Part shown: positions 34,495 through 42,988 of the stretch, one piece after another
Layout of the letters: each line of letters begins with the position of its first letter
How positions within the stretch are numbered: the first letter of the stretch is position 1
NCBI GenBank assembly: GCA_050299335.1
Contig: JBNKVT010000001.1
Span: 17,857-81,856 of the forward strand
Reading direction: 5' to 3'
DNA from: JBNKVT01 sp050299335
GTDB taxonomy: Bacteria; Pseudomonadota; Alphaproteobacteria; Rhodobacterales; Rhodobacteraceae
Length of the DNA stretch: 64,000 bases
Translations under genes and position numbers: made by a program
Notes under the pieces: model-generated
Database searches by the model: none
What the model was told of the DNA's origin: nothing
What the model saw: only the letters and a program-made list of their open reading frames with translations

Positions 34495-36231
34495 TTATTG
34501 TCCGAGAATGTGCAGGGTGAGGGCGACGACGATCAGGGCCAGAAGCCCCGAGACCGTCTGCCAGAACCGCACCGGGTCGCGCTGGGCGAGCGGGACGAAG
34601 CCGGAGCGGTCGTAAACAGGGTTGGGTTTGCGCAGGTCGGTCGTGAACTCGCTGAGCTCGCCGTAGCGTTTGGCGGGGTCCGGGTGGACGGCGCGTCTCA
34701 GGGCCTCGTCAACCCAGAAGGGGATCTTCTCATCCAGCGTGGTCGCCCCGACATAGCGCAAGGCCGACTGCGCCTTCTCCGAAGTGGCCCGGGCGACGGT
34801 GGCGCCGTAGGGCAGCCGACCGGTCAGCAGCTCATAGGCAATGACCCCAAGCGAGAAGATATCCGAGCCGGTGCTGCCCTTGTAGCCGAGAAAATACTCA
34901 GGCGCGGCATATTGATGGGTGCCGAGAATTTCAGCCTTGTCGAGCGCCGGGGCGGCCTCGAGGATGCCCGCAACCTCGACCGCCCCGAAATCGATGATCT
35001 TCACGGTGCCGTTCCGGTCGATCATGATGTTCTCAGGTCTGAGGTCCTGATGCAGCATGTCCTTGCGATGGAAAGCCTGAAGCCCGCGCGCGATCTGATC
35101 GATGAGGTCACGGACGGTCTCGAGATCGGGCGACGGATTGTCGGTCATCCACTGCCGCAGGGTCCGGCCCTCCAGATACTCGGTGACGACATAAAGCGCC
35201 GAACGGTCCTCATGCGCCGGAGCGGGTTTCAGGACATGCGGCGAGTTCAGGCGGCGGGCGATCCATTCCTCCATGGCGAAACGGCGGAAGGCCGCCTCGT
35301 CGTCCTTCATGTCGGCGGAGGGGATTTTCAGGGCCACCGGGTCGCCGGTCTCAAGATCGGTGGCGTAGTAGATGTGGGAACGGTGCGAGCGGTGGATGGG
35401 CCGCTCGACCCGGTAGAGGTCGAGTTCAAAGGGCAGGCGCGGGATGGTGGCGGGCGGCAGGCTTCCGGCATCGGTGAGGATACCGGCGGCGTCCTTCGGC
35501 GGCAGGGTATCGACGCGCAGGATCTGGATTGTGAGGTTGTCTTCGGAGCCGTTTGCCAGCGCGGCCTCGGCTAGCGCCGCGGCGGCGGCTTCGGGGCCAC
35601 GCTCGGCGATGGTGGCGGCGATGGCTTGCGGTGTCAGGTGCTCGTGGACGCCGTCAGTGGTCAGGACGAAGGTGGCACCGGGCTCCAGGGGGATGGCGCG
35701 GTAGTCAATCTCGACGGCGGGGGAAAGGCCGAGGGCGCGGCCAAGATAGTTTTCAACCGAGGACAGCACGACACGGTGATCGGTCGTGAGCTGTTCCAGC
35801 GTACCGCCGGAGACGCGCCAGACGCGGGCATCGCCGATATGGAAGACATGCGCGGTGCGGCCCTTCAGGATCAGGGCCGTGAAAGTGGCGACATGACCAC
35901 GATTGAGGTCCTCGAGCGCGGTGTTCTGGGCGTGGAGCCAGGAATTGGTGGCGGCAATGACCCGCGAGGCGGCGGTCTTCACCGACCAGGCGTCGGAGGT
36001 GCAGTAATAGTCCGAGAGAAAACTCTTCACCGCCGTCTCCGAAGCGATCTGGCTGACCTCCGAAGACGAGATACCGTCGGAAATCGCCAAAGCCGCGCCC
36101 TTCAGCGTCAGCGCGCGGCCTTCGGGGATGATCGCACCGTGGAAGTCCTGGTTCACCGGCTTCCGCCCGGCAGCCGAATGCTGGCCGAGGGTGACGGAAA
36201 GCGTCGCGGTGGCAAGGTCCTTGGGCATCAT
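34495..36231 (-). CDS. PP2C phosphatase - Ser/Thr kinase fusion, membrane anchored
   Basis: A 578-residue two-domain signalling protein. The N-terminal PP2C phosphatase has its full metal-site set: NQDFHGA, AISDGI, HIGDARVW, TDGVHEH and SEDNL. The C-terminal kinase domain has the VALK lysine, the catalytic HQDLRPEN loop, DFG and APE (YAAPEYF), but its nucleotide loop (PIHRSHRSHIYYA) has no glycine. A single membrane helix ends the protein. A similar kinase lies in Pseudomonas nitrate-assimilation clusters, so its role is probably regulation of nitrate uptake or reduction, but targets are unknown. ATG 36231 is preferred over an ATG at 36261 inside a hairpin loop. Confidence 0.88.
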   Translation of the reverse strand: MMPKDLATATLSVTLGQHSAAGRKPVNQDFHGAIIPEGRALTLKGAALAISDGISSSEVSQIASETAVKSFLSDYYCTSDAWSVKTAASRVIAATNSWLHAQNTALEDLNRGHVATFTALILKGRTAHVFHIGDARVWRVSGGTLEQLTTDHRVVLSSVENYLGRALGLSPAVEIDYRAIPLEPGATFVLTTDGVHEHLTPQAIAATIAERGPEAAAAALAEAALANGSEDNLTIQILRVDTLPPKDAAGILTDAGSLPPATIPRLPFELDLYRVERPIHRSHRSHIYYATDLETGDPVALKIPSADMKDDEAAFRRFAMEEWIARRLNSPHVLKPAPAHEDRSALYVVTEYLEGRTLRQWMTDNPSPDLETVRDLIDQIARGLQAFHRKDMLHQDLRPENIMIDRNGTVKIIDFGAVEVAGILEAAPALDKAEILGTHQYAAPEYFLGYKGSTGSDIFSLGVIAYELLTGRLPYGATVARATSEKAQSALRYVGATTLDEKIPFWVDEALRRAVHPDPAKRYGELSEFTTDLRKPNPVYDRSGFVPLAQRDPVRFWQTVSGLLALIVVALTLHILGQ

Positions 36232-36245
36232 CGGCATCCCGGGAT

Positions 36246-36271
36246 GGCCCCGCCCTGGCATGGGCGGGGCC
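36246..36271 (-). promoter_or_regulatory. 10-bp hairpin between the FNT and kinase genes
   Basis: Perfect arms (36246-36255 and 36262-36271, GGCCCCGCCC on each transcript side) close a six-base loop directly after the FNT stop at 36280. No T run follows. It may stabilise the upstream mRNA or lower expression of the kinase relative to the channel. Confidence 0.55.
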
Positions 36272-36279
36272 CGATGGGG

Positions 36280-37107
36280 TTATTCGGCGGCGACCGGCGC
36301 GGCGTTGCGCTTCGGTCCGGTGCGGTAATGGGTCGAATAGATCATCGCGCCGACGAAGGTCAGACCGCCGACGAGGTTGCCGATCACGGTCGGGATCTCG
36401 TTATAGGCGAAATAGTCGAACCAGGTGAACTCGCCGCCCAGCATGATTCCGCTCGGGAACAGGAACATGTTCACGATCGAATGCTCGAAGCCGAGATAGA
36501 AGAAGACCAGGATCGGCATCCACATCGCCATGATCTTGCCCGACACACTGGTCGACATCATCGCCGCGACGACACCGGTCGAGACCATCCAGTTGCACAT
36601 CACCGCGCGGATGAAGAGGGTCAGCATGCCCCCCGCGCCGGCCGCGGCATAGCCCAGCGTCCGCGCCTCGCCGATATGGCCGATCCGCTGGCCGATCTCG
36701 TTCGGCTCCTGGGTGAAGCCCATGGTGAAGATGATCGCCATGAAGACCGCAGTGGTCATGGCCCCGGCGAAGTTGCCGACGAAGACCAGGCCCCAGTTGC
36801 GCAGGACGCCGTTCCAGGTACAGCCCGGCCGCTTGGCGATCACCGCGAGCGGCGCGAGGGTGAACACACCGGTCAGTAGGTCGAAGCCGAGCAGGTAAAG
36901 CATGCAGAACCCGACCGGGAACAGCATGGAAGCGACGAGGAAGTTGCCGGTATTGACGGCGATGGTGACCGCGAAGGCGGCGGCCAGCGCAAGGATCGCC
37001 CCGGCCATGTAGGCACGGATCAGGGTGTCCTTGGTGGACATGAAGATTTTCGATTCGCCCGCGTCGATCATTTTCGAAGCGAACTCTTGTGGAGCTACAT
37101 AAGACAT
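36280..37107 (-). CDS. formate/nitrite transporter (FNT) channel
   Basis: A 275-residue pentameric channel-type inner-membrane protein (NirC/FocA superfamily), corresponding in position to Paracoccus NasH and probably moving nitrite. Six membrane segments are visible. Signatures include AGAILALAAAFAV, the first-half LFPVGFCMLYLLGFDLLTG and the second-half MCNWMVSTGVVAA, then FEHSIVNMFLFP. Direction (uptake or export of nitrite) cannot be read from sequence. The 123-bp gap to nirD contains a 6-bp stem hairpin at 37182-37203. Confidence 0.93.
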   Translation of the reverse strand: MSYVAPQEFASKMIDAGESKIFMSTKDTLIRAYMAGAILALAAAFAVTIAVNTGNFLVASMLFPVGFCMLYLLGFDLLTGVFTLAPLAVIAKRPGCTWNGVLRNWGLVFVGNFAGAMTTAVFMAIIFTMGFTQEPNEIGQRIGHIGEARTLGYAAAGAGGMLTLFIRAVMCNWMVSTGVVAAMMSTSVSGKIMAMWMPILVFFYLGFEHSIVNMFLFPSGIMLGGEFTWFDYFAYNEIPTVIGNLVGGLTFVGAMIYSTHYRTGPKRNAAPVAAE

Positions 37108-37230
37108 TGGGCTCGTTCCTTTGTTGATGCGCTTGTGCGCTTCTTAAACTGGCCTGACATCGTTGCCTGGCGTGTGTGGAAGGGCGGACGCCGTTGCCCG
37201 CCCGGGCTTAATTCCCTGAACGCGTTGAAC

Positions 37231-37569
37231 TCATTGCGCTGCGATACTGTCCGAGAGCGCCTCGGCATCCAGCAGGATGCGGCCCTCCTCGACCCGCACC
37301 TTGAAGGTCCGCACCGATCCCTCATCCGCGCCCTGGGCAAGGCCGGTATTGAGATCGATCACCCAGTTATGCAGCGGGCAGGTTACCGAGGTTCCGTGCT
37401 GGATCCCCTGAGACAGCGGCCCGCCCTTGTGGGGGCAGCGATCGTCGAGGGCGAAAACCTCGTCGCGGTCGGTGCGAAAGACGGCGATGCAGCCGAAATG
37501 GGTCTTCACTAGGCGGGCGGCCTGCTGGGGGATATCCTCCAGGGCGCCGATATCGATGGCTTGGGTCAT
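37231..37569 (-). CDS. nirD: nitrite reductase small subunit with complete Rieske site
   Basis: A 112-residue Rieske-fold subunit of the assimilatory nitrite reductase. Unlike enterobacterial NirD, which lacks the ligands, all four [2Fe-2S] ligands are here: Cys45 and His47 (RCPHKGG), Cys64 and His67 (TCPLHNW). So it should carry a cluster and pass electrons, as described for Paracoccus NasG. Its start overlaps the nirB stop in an ATGA, indicating coupled translation. Confidence 0.95.
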   Translation of the reverse strand: MTQAIDIGALEDIPQQAARLVKTHFGCIAVFRTDRDEVFALDDRCPHKGGPLSQGIQHGTSVTCPLHNWVIDLNTGLAQGADEGSVRTFKVRVEEGRILLDAEALSDSIAAQ

Positions 37570-40007
37570 TCTGCGGCTACCTTTGTCAGATCGGCCATGG
37601 GGCTGAATTCATGGGCATCGCGGCCCTGCGCGCGTTCGGCCCATGGGTCCTTCTGGTGGAATTTCTGGGAATGGAAGAAGCGGTCGGCGAGGGCCTTGCG
37701 GTTCTCCGCGTTCTCGACCACCTGCTCCTTGACCCAGTCCAATCCGACCTTGGCGATCCACTTGTATGGCCGGTGCAGATACTGGGCGTTCTCGCGGTAA
37801 AGTTGGTAGAAGGCGGCGCAGTATTCCAGCGCCTCCTGCTCTGTCGCGACCTGGCACAAAAGATCGGTCTGCCGCACATCCATGCCCGCCGCACCGCCGA
37901 CCATCAGCTGATAGCCTGAGTCCACGCAGACGACGCCGAAATCCTTGCAGGTCGCCTCCGCACAGTTCCTCGGACAGCCCGAAACCGCCAGCTTGAACTT
38001 ATGCGGTGACCAGGCCCCCCAGAGCGCCTTTTCGATCTTGATGCCAAGACCGGTACTGTCCTGCGTCCCAAACCGGCAATGATCCTTGCCCACACAGGTC
38101 TTCACCGTCCTCAACCCCTTGGCATAGGCGTGGCCCGAAACCATCCCGGCGGCATTCAGATCGGCCCAGATCGCGGGAAGGTCCTCTTTCTTCACACCCA
38201 GAAGGTCGATGCGCTGGCCGCCGGTGACATGAACGGTGGGGACATTGTATTTCTCGGCCGCATCGGCAATCGCCCGCAGTTCATTGGGCGTGGTCATGCC
38301 GCCGAACATGCGCGGCACCACCGAATAGGTGCCGTCCTTCTGGATATTGGCGTGCACCCGCTCGTTGATGAACCGGCTCTGGGCGTGATCGACATATTCA
38401 CCGGGCCATTCGCAGATCAGGTAATAGTTCAGCGCCGGACGGCAGCTCGCACAGCCGTTCGAGGTCTTCCACTGCAATTCCTGCATCACCGCCGGGATGG
38501 ATTTCAGTTCCTTCATGCGGATCAGCTTGCGGACATCGTCATGGGAATGATCGGTGCATTTGCACATGCCTGCGGCCTCGGGCAGGACGAAATCGTCACC
38601 GAGGGTCAGCGCCACCACCTGCTCGGTCAGCCCCGCACAGGTCCCGCAGGAGGTCGAGGCCTTGGTCAGCGCCTTCACCGCATCGAGCGTGGTCGCGCCA
38701 CCTTGGATGGCGGCAATGATCCTGCCCTTGGAAACGCCGTTGCAGCCGCAGATCTCCGCATCATCCGGCAAGGCTGCAACGGCCGCCATAGGGTCCAGCG
38801 CACCGCCACCGGCGAAATTCGGGCCGAATATGAGCGTGTCGCGGATCTCGGCGATATCCTCGCGGTCCTTGAGCAATTGCAGGAACCACGAGCCGTCGGC
38901 GGTATCGCCATACATGACGATGCCGATGATGCGGTTCTCCTCGATGACGAGGCGCTTGTAGATGCCGCGCGTGGCGTCGCGGTAGACGATCTCCTCGCGG
39001 CCCTCGCCTTCGGCAAAATCCCCGGCCGAGAACAGGTCGCAGCCGGTGACCTTGAGCTTGGTCGAGATTTCGACCGGCTTGAAGGTCTCGTGGAAGCCCA
39101 GCAGGTTCCGCGCCGCGACCTTGGCCATGTCATAGAGCGGGGCGACAAGCCCGTAGCAGACCTCGCGATGCTCGACGCACTCGCCGATGGCGAAAACCTC
39201 CGGATCGTCGGTCTTCATCTCGTCATTGACCAGCAGTCCGCGGTTGTATTTCAGGCCCGCAGCCTGTGCGAGGCCGAAATTCGGGCGGATGCCGACGGCC
39301 ATGACCACCATGTCGGCGTCGATCCTGGTACCGTCGGCCAGTTCCACCGCCTCGACCTCTTCCTCGCCGAGAATGGCCTTGGTGTTGGCGTTGCAGCGGA
39401 TATCGATGCCGCGCTTTTCCAGTTCGCGTTGCAGCAGATACCCGGCGGACTGGTCCAGCTGACGCTCCATCAGGTGGCCCATCAGGTGGATGACGGTGAC
39501 TTTCATGCCTTGCGCGGACAAGCCGGCGGCGGCCTCGAGCCCAAGGAGGCCGCCGCCTATAACCACAGCGCGTCCGCCGGGTTTCCTGGCGTAGTCAAGC
39601 ATACGATTGACGTCGCCAAGATCGCGATAGGCCATGACTCCGTCGAGGTCGCGGCCCGGGACCGGAATGATGAACGGGCTCGATCCGGTGGCAATGAGGA
39701 GCTTGTCATAGGGCGTCTCGCCCTGATCGGTGACGACGACCTTGCGCATGCGGTCGATCCGGTGGACCGGCTCACCGAAGCGGCAGGTCACACCATTGGC
39801 TTCGTACCAGTCGGCATCGTGGGTGACGATTTCCTCATAGGTCTTCTCGCCCGAGAGGACCGGCGACAGCATGATGCGGTTGTAGTTCCCCCGGGGCTCG
39901 GCCGAGAACAGCGTGATGTCGTAAAGCTCGTCATTGGCCTCGATGAGATGTTCCATCGCGCGGCCCGAGGCCATGCCGGCGCCGATGACGACAAGTTTCA
40001 TACCCAT
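37566..40007 (-). CDS. nirB: assimilatory nitrite reductase large subunit
   Basis: An 813-residue cytoplasmic enzyme reducing nitrite to ammonium with NADH. Order: FAD/NAD(P)-binding domains (VVIGAGMASG, then GGGLLGLEAA), a BFD-like [2Fe-2S] segment (EICGCNGVSKG with TSCGTCAGL), a second cluster (CKCTDHSHDD, NGCASCRPAL), and the siroheme/[4Fe-4S] part with TCVGKDHCRFG and SGCPRNCAEA. ATG at 40007 is supported by AAGGAG nine bases ahead. Lying downstream of a paired REP element and upstream of nirD, it begins the reduction half of the cluster. No siroheme synthase (cysG) is in view. Confidence 0.96.
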   Translation of the reverse strand: MGMKLVVIGAGMASGRAMEHLIEANDELYDITLFSAEPRGNYNRIMLSPVLSGEKTYEEIVTHDADWYEANGVTCRFGEPVHRIDRMRKVVVTDQGETPYDKLLIATGSSPFIIPVPGRDLDGVMAYRDLGDVNRMLDYARKPGGRAVVIGGGLLGLEAAAGLSAQGMKVTVIHLMGHLMERQLDQSAGYLLQRELEKRGIDIRCNANTKAILGEEEVEAVELADGTRIDADMVVMAVGIRPNFGLAQAAGLKYNRGLLVNDEMKTDDPEVFAIGECVEHREVCYGLVAPLYDMAKVAARNLLGFHETFKPVEISTKLKVTGCDLFSAGDFAEGEGREEIVYRDATRGIYKRLVIEENRIIGIVMYGDTADGSWFLQLLKDREDIAEIRDTLIFGPNFAGGGALDPMAAVAALPDDAEICGCNGVSKGRIIAAIQGGATTLDAVKALTKASTSCGTCAGLTEQVVALTLGDDFVLPEAAGMCKCTDHSHDDVRKLIRMKELKSIPAVMQELQWKTSNGCASCRPALNYYLICEWPGEYVDHAQSRFINERVHANIQKDGTYSVVPRMFGGMTTPNELRAIADAAEKYNVPTVHVTGGQRIDLLGVKKEDLPAIWADLNAAGMVSGHAYAKGLRTVKTCVGKDHCRFGTQDSTGLGIKIEKALWGAWSPHKFKLAVSGCPRNCAEATCKDFGVVCVDSGYQLMVGGAAGMDVRQTDLLCQVATEQEALEYCAAFYQLYRENAQYLHRPYKWIAKVGLDWVKEQVVENAENRKALADRFFHSQKFHQKDPWAERAQGRDAHEFSPMADLTKVAAE

Positions 40008-40065
40008 GGGCGTGGGCTCCTTGTGGCTTGAGTTGGGCTCGTTGAGATTTCGAAACGGGACACCC

Positions 40066-40161
40066 GTAGGGTGCGTGATTTCACGCACCTTGCGTTCGGG
40101 AAACCGGCTGCGGCGGTGCCAGGTATCCTCAAGAGGAGGTGCGTGAAATCACGCACCCTAC
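40066..40161. repeat. inverted pair of REP-like palindromes
   Basis: Two 24-base copies (40066-40089 and 40138-40161) face each other as exact reverse complements. Each begins GTAGGGTGCG and is itself a palindrome (GGTGCGTGATTTCACGCACC). This GTAGGGTGCG form matches REP sequences mobilised by RAYT transposases in other bacteria. The pair sits between nrtCD and nirB and could fold into a long hairpin separating uptake from reduction genes in the transcript. Confidence 0.9.
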
Positions 40162-40188
40162 CGGTATGAGGAACGGCGGCCCGGGACA

Positions 40189-41841
40189 TCACGCCGCATC
40201 CTTCCTGCTATGCCCGTGCTCGTAATCCTCCAGGAACTGCAGCACTTCGGCGCGGTAGGTGTAATAGTCGGGATGCTCCAGCAGCGCCTTGCGGGTGCGG
40301 GGGCGCGGCAGGTCCACGTCCATGATCTTGCCGATGGTCGCCCGCGGCCCGTTGGTCATCATCACCACCCGGTCGGACAGCAAAACCGCCTCGTCCACGT
40401 CATGGGTGACGCAGATCGCCGTGACCTTGGTCCGCGACCAGACCTCCATCAGCACTTCCTGCAATTCCCAGCGCGTCAGGCTGTCGAGCATCCCGAAGGG
40501 CTCGTCGAGCAAGAGCAGTTTCGGGCTGAGCGCAAAGGCCCGCGCAATGCCGACGCGTTGCTTCATGCCGTTCGACAGCTCGGAGGCCGCCTTGTCCATC
40601 GCATCCGCCAGCCCGACCCGTTCGAGATAGTACTCAACCACCTCCTGCCGCTCGGCCTGCGAGGCGCGCGGATAGACCTTGTCCACCCCGATGGCGACGT
40701 TTTCCTTCGCCGACAGCCACGGGAACAGGCTCGGCGCCTGAAAGACCACGGCGCGTTCGGGGTCGGCACCCTCGACATGCTTGCCGTCAAGGATGATCGC
40801 GCCGTTGGAGATTTCGTTCAGCCCGGCAGCCATTGTCAGGGCGGTGGACTTGCCGCAGCCCGAATGGCCGATGATCGAGATGAACTCGCCCTTGTTCATG
40901 GTCAGCTCGAAATTCTCCACCACGGTCAGCGGACCCTTCGGCGTGGGATAGACCTTGTCCACTTGGCTGAACTGCAGATACCGCTCGTCAAGGATGGTCT
41001 CCGACGCCTCGCGCACCGCCTTCGGCATCTGGTGGATGGCCGTGACATTGGGCAGGACGCGGGTGCCTCCCTCCTTGGTCTCGATGCCGATCTCCATCAG
41101 ATACTGCGTCACCTCGGCCCGCAATTTCTTGAAGGCCGGGTCGGTATTCATCGCCGTCCGGTCGCGCGGACGCGGCAGGCTGACGGTGTATTCCGGCCCG
41201 AAAGTGGCGTTCGGCCCGGGGTTCAGCGGGATGATCCGGTCAGCCAGCAGGATCGCCTCGTCCACATCATTGGTGATGAGGATGATGGTCTTCTTCTCGA
41301 TCTGGCTGATATGCTCGATCTCGTCCTGCAGATTGGCCCGCGTCAGAGCATCCAGCGCCGAAAGCGGCTCGTCCAGAAGCAGGACCTCCGGCTGCATCGC
41401 CAGCGCGCGCGCCACCGAGACGCGCTGGCGCATACCTCCCGAAAGCTCGGCCGGACGCCGGTCGGTGGCGTGCGACAGGCCGACCATATCGACATATTTC
41501 TTCACGATCCCGGCACGTTCGGCCTTCGACTTGCCCTTGTGGACCGCATCGACCGCGAGGCTGACATTGCCGTTGACGGTCAGCCATGGCATCAGCGAAT
41601 AGGACTGGAACACCAGCCCCCGCTCCTGCCCCGGCCCGGTGATCTCCGTGCCGCGAAAAATCGCCGCCCCACTGTCGGGCATCTCCAGGCCCGCCAGCAG
41701 GTTCATCAGCGTGGTCTTGCCCGAGCCGGAAAACCCGACGATGGCGACGAATTCCCCCTCGACGACCTTCAGCGAGACGTTATCGAGGATACAGGTATCG
41801 CCGTAGGACTTGGTGACGTGATCGAGTTCGAGGATGCTCAT
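40189..41841 (-). CDS. nitrate ABC transporter, two ATPase domains in one chain
   Basis: A 550-residue fusion of two NrtD-like ATPase domains that in many bacteria are separate genes. Domain 1 (residues 1 to about 250) has Walker A GFSGSGKTT, signature LSGGMRQR and LLLDEP, but its H-loop reads ITND in place of THD. Domain 2 (about 290-550) has GHSGCGKST, LLLDEPFG and a normal CVTHDVDEA, but signature LSNGMKQR. So one composite ATP site would pair the altered H-loop with the altered signature, and the other would be canonical. It lies three bases past nrtB. Nitrate is the expected substrate by context. Confidence 0.93.
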   Translation of the reverse strand: MSILELDHVTKSYGDTCILDNVSLKVVEGEFVAIVGFSGSGKTTLMNLLAGLEMPDSGAAIFRGTEITGPGQERGLVFQSYSLMPWLTVNGNVSLAVDAVHKGKSKAERAGIVKKYVDMVGLSHATDRRPAELSGGMRQRVSVARALAMQPEVLLLDEPLSALDALTRANLQDEIEHISQIEKKTIILITNDVDEAILLADRIIPLNPGPNATFGPEYTVSLPRPRDRTAMNTDPAFKKLRAEVTQYLMEIGIETKEGGTRVLPNVTAIHQMPKAVREASETILDERYLQFSQVDKVYPTPKGPLTVVENFELTMNKGEFISIIGHSGCGKSTALTMAAGLNEISNGAIILDGKHVEGADPERAVVFQAPSLFPWLSAKENVAIGVDKVYPRASQAERQEVVEYYLERVGLADAMDKAASELSNGMKQRVGIARAFALSPKLLLLDEPFGMLDSLTRWELQEVLMEVWSRTKVTAICVTHDVDEAVLLSDRVVMMTNGPRATIGKIMDVDLPRPRTRKALLEHPDYYTYRAEVLQFLEDYEHGHSRKDAA

Positions 41842-41844
41842 GTC

Positions 41845-42918
41845 TTACCTCGTCGCCGAATAGGTGAACATCGACTGCAGCGCGTACATCAGCCTGTCGA
41901 GCATGTAGCCGATGATGCCGATGGTCAGCACCGCGACGATGATGCGGGCGAGAGAGTCCGACGAGCCGTTCTGGAACTCGTCCCAGACGAATTTCCCGAG
42001 CCCGGGGTTCTGGGCCAGCATTTCCGCTGCGATCAGCACCATCCAGCCGACCCCGAGCGACAGGCGCAGACCGGTGAAGATCAAGGGCAGGGCCGAGGGC
42101 AGCACCAGCTTGGTGATCTTGGTCCAGGTGCCCAATTTCAGCACCTTGCCGACATTGACGAGATCCTTGTCGATGGAGGCGACCCCAAGTGCTGTGTTGA
42201 TAAGCGTCGGCCAGAGCGAGCACAGGGTCACGGTGATCGCCGAGACCAGGAACGACTTGGCGAACAGCCCGTCATTGGTCACATAGACCGCCGAGACCAC
42301 CATGGTCACGATCGGCAGCCAGGCCAGCGGGCTGACCGGCTTGAAGATCTGCACCAGGGGGTTGATGGCGGCGTTCACCGTCTTCGACAGGCCCGACATG
42401 ATGCCGAGCGGAACGGCGATCAGCGTCGCCAGCAAAAACCCGAAGAACACGGTTTTGATCGAGGTCCAGATCTGCGCGTAATAGGTCGGCGCTCCGGTAT
42501 AGTCGCGCCACTTGATCCGCTCGTCCTGACCGGCTTCGGCATAACGGGCGTTGCGCTCATCCTGCCGCGCGTAGAACTCCGCCTCCTTCTCCTTCTCGCG
42601 CAGATAATCGCCATGCAGGTTGACCGCCTGCTCCCAGACTTCAGCCGGGCCGGGAATGGCGCCGAGCGAGGTCTGGACCTTCGGGGCCAGCGTCCCCCAG
42701 GCGGCGAGGAACAGGAGGATGGCCAGAAGCGGCACGCCGAGAAGCTGCCAGATATCGCGGCCATTGGTCCTGGGGTCGTCGCCACCGGCAAGCTTCAGCG
42801 CCGGGGTGACCCAGGAAAGGCCGAGGACCCGGAAATACTTGTCGGCCCTGTTGACCTTGGTGAAATAACGTTCGCGCCGCGCTTCGCGGTCGAGATCGGG
42901 CTCGGTGATGGCAGTCAT
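41845..42918 (-). CDS. nrtB: nitrate ABC transporter permease
   Basis: A 357-residue inner-membrane permease of the NrtB/CmpB/SsuC family. The first 60 residues are charged and cytoplasmic, then one membrane helix, a hydrophilic stretch with many Glu/Arg residues (about residues 90-140), and a standard five-helix permease core. The EAA-type motif for coupling to the ATPase is around SLWPTLINTALGV and DLVNVGKVLKLG. The long N-terminal and linker regions are more than in the cyanobacterial form and appear typical for this group. The three-base spacing to the ATPase gene supports one operon. Confidence 0.93.
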   Translation of the reverse strand: MTAITEPDLDREARRERYFTKVNRADKYFRVLGLSWVTPALKLAGGDDPRTNGRDIWQLLGVPLLAILLFLAAWGTLAPKVQTSLGAIPGPAEVWEQAVNLHGDYLREKEKEAEFYARQDERNARYAEAGQDERIKWRDYTGAPTYYAQIWTSIKTVFFGFLLATLIAVPLGIMSGLSKTVNAAINPLVQIFKPVSPLAWLPIVTMVVSAVYVTNDGLFAKSFLVSAITVTLCSLWPTLINTALGVASIDKDLVNVGKVLKLGTWTKITKLVLPSALPLIFTGLRLSLGVGWMVLIAAEMLAQNPGLGKFVWDEFQNGSSDSLARIIVAVLTIGIIGYMLDRLMYALQSMFTYSATR

Positions 42919-42988
42919 TGGGCTCTGTCCTGCTCGTATCTTTGAAAAAGGGCGCCCGGCAGGGGTAGGGCCGGGCGCCAGTCTGGGG

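Noticed and set aside
38079..40031. A 650-codon plus-strand open frame opposite nirB
   Set aside because: Antisense to nirB, which carries all cluster motifs; the frame has no recognisable protein pattern.
40210..42945. A 911-codon plus-strand open frame opposite the ATPase and permease genes
   Set aside because: It runs antisense across two well-conserved genes and has shadow-frame composition (Arg/His/Gln/Asp runs).
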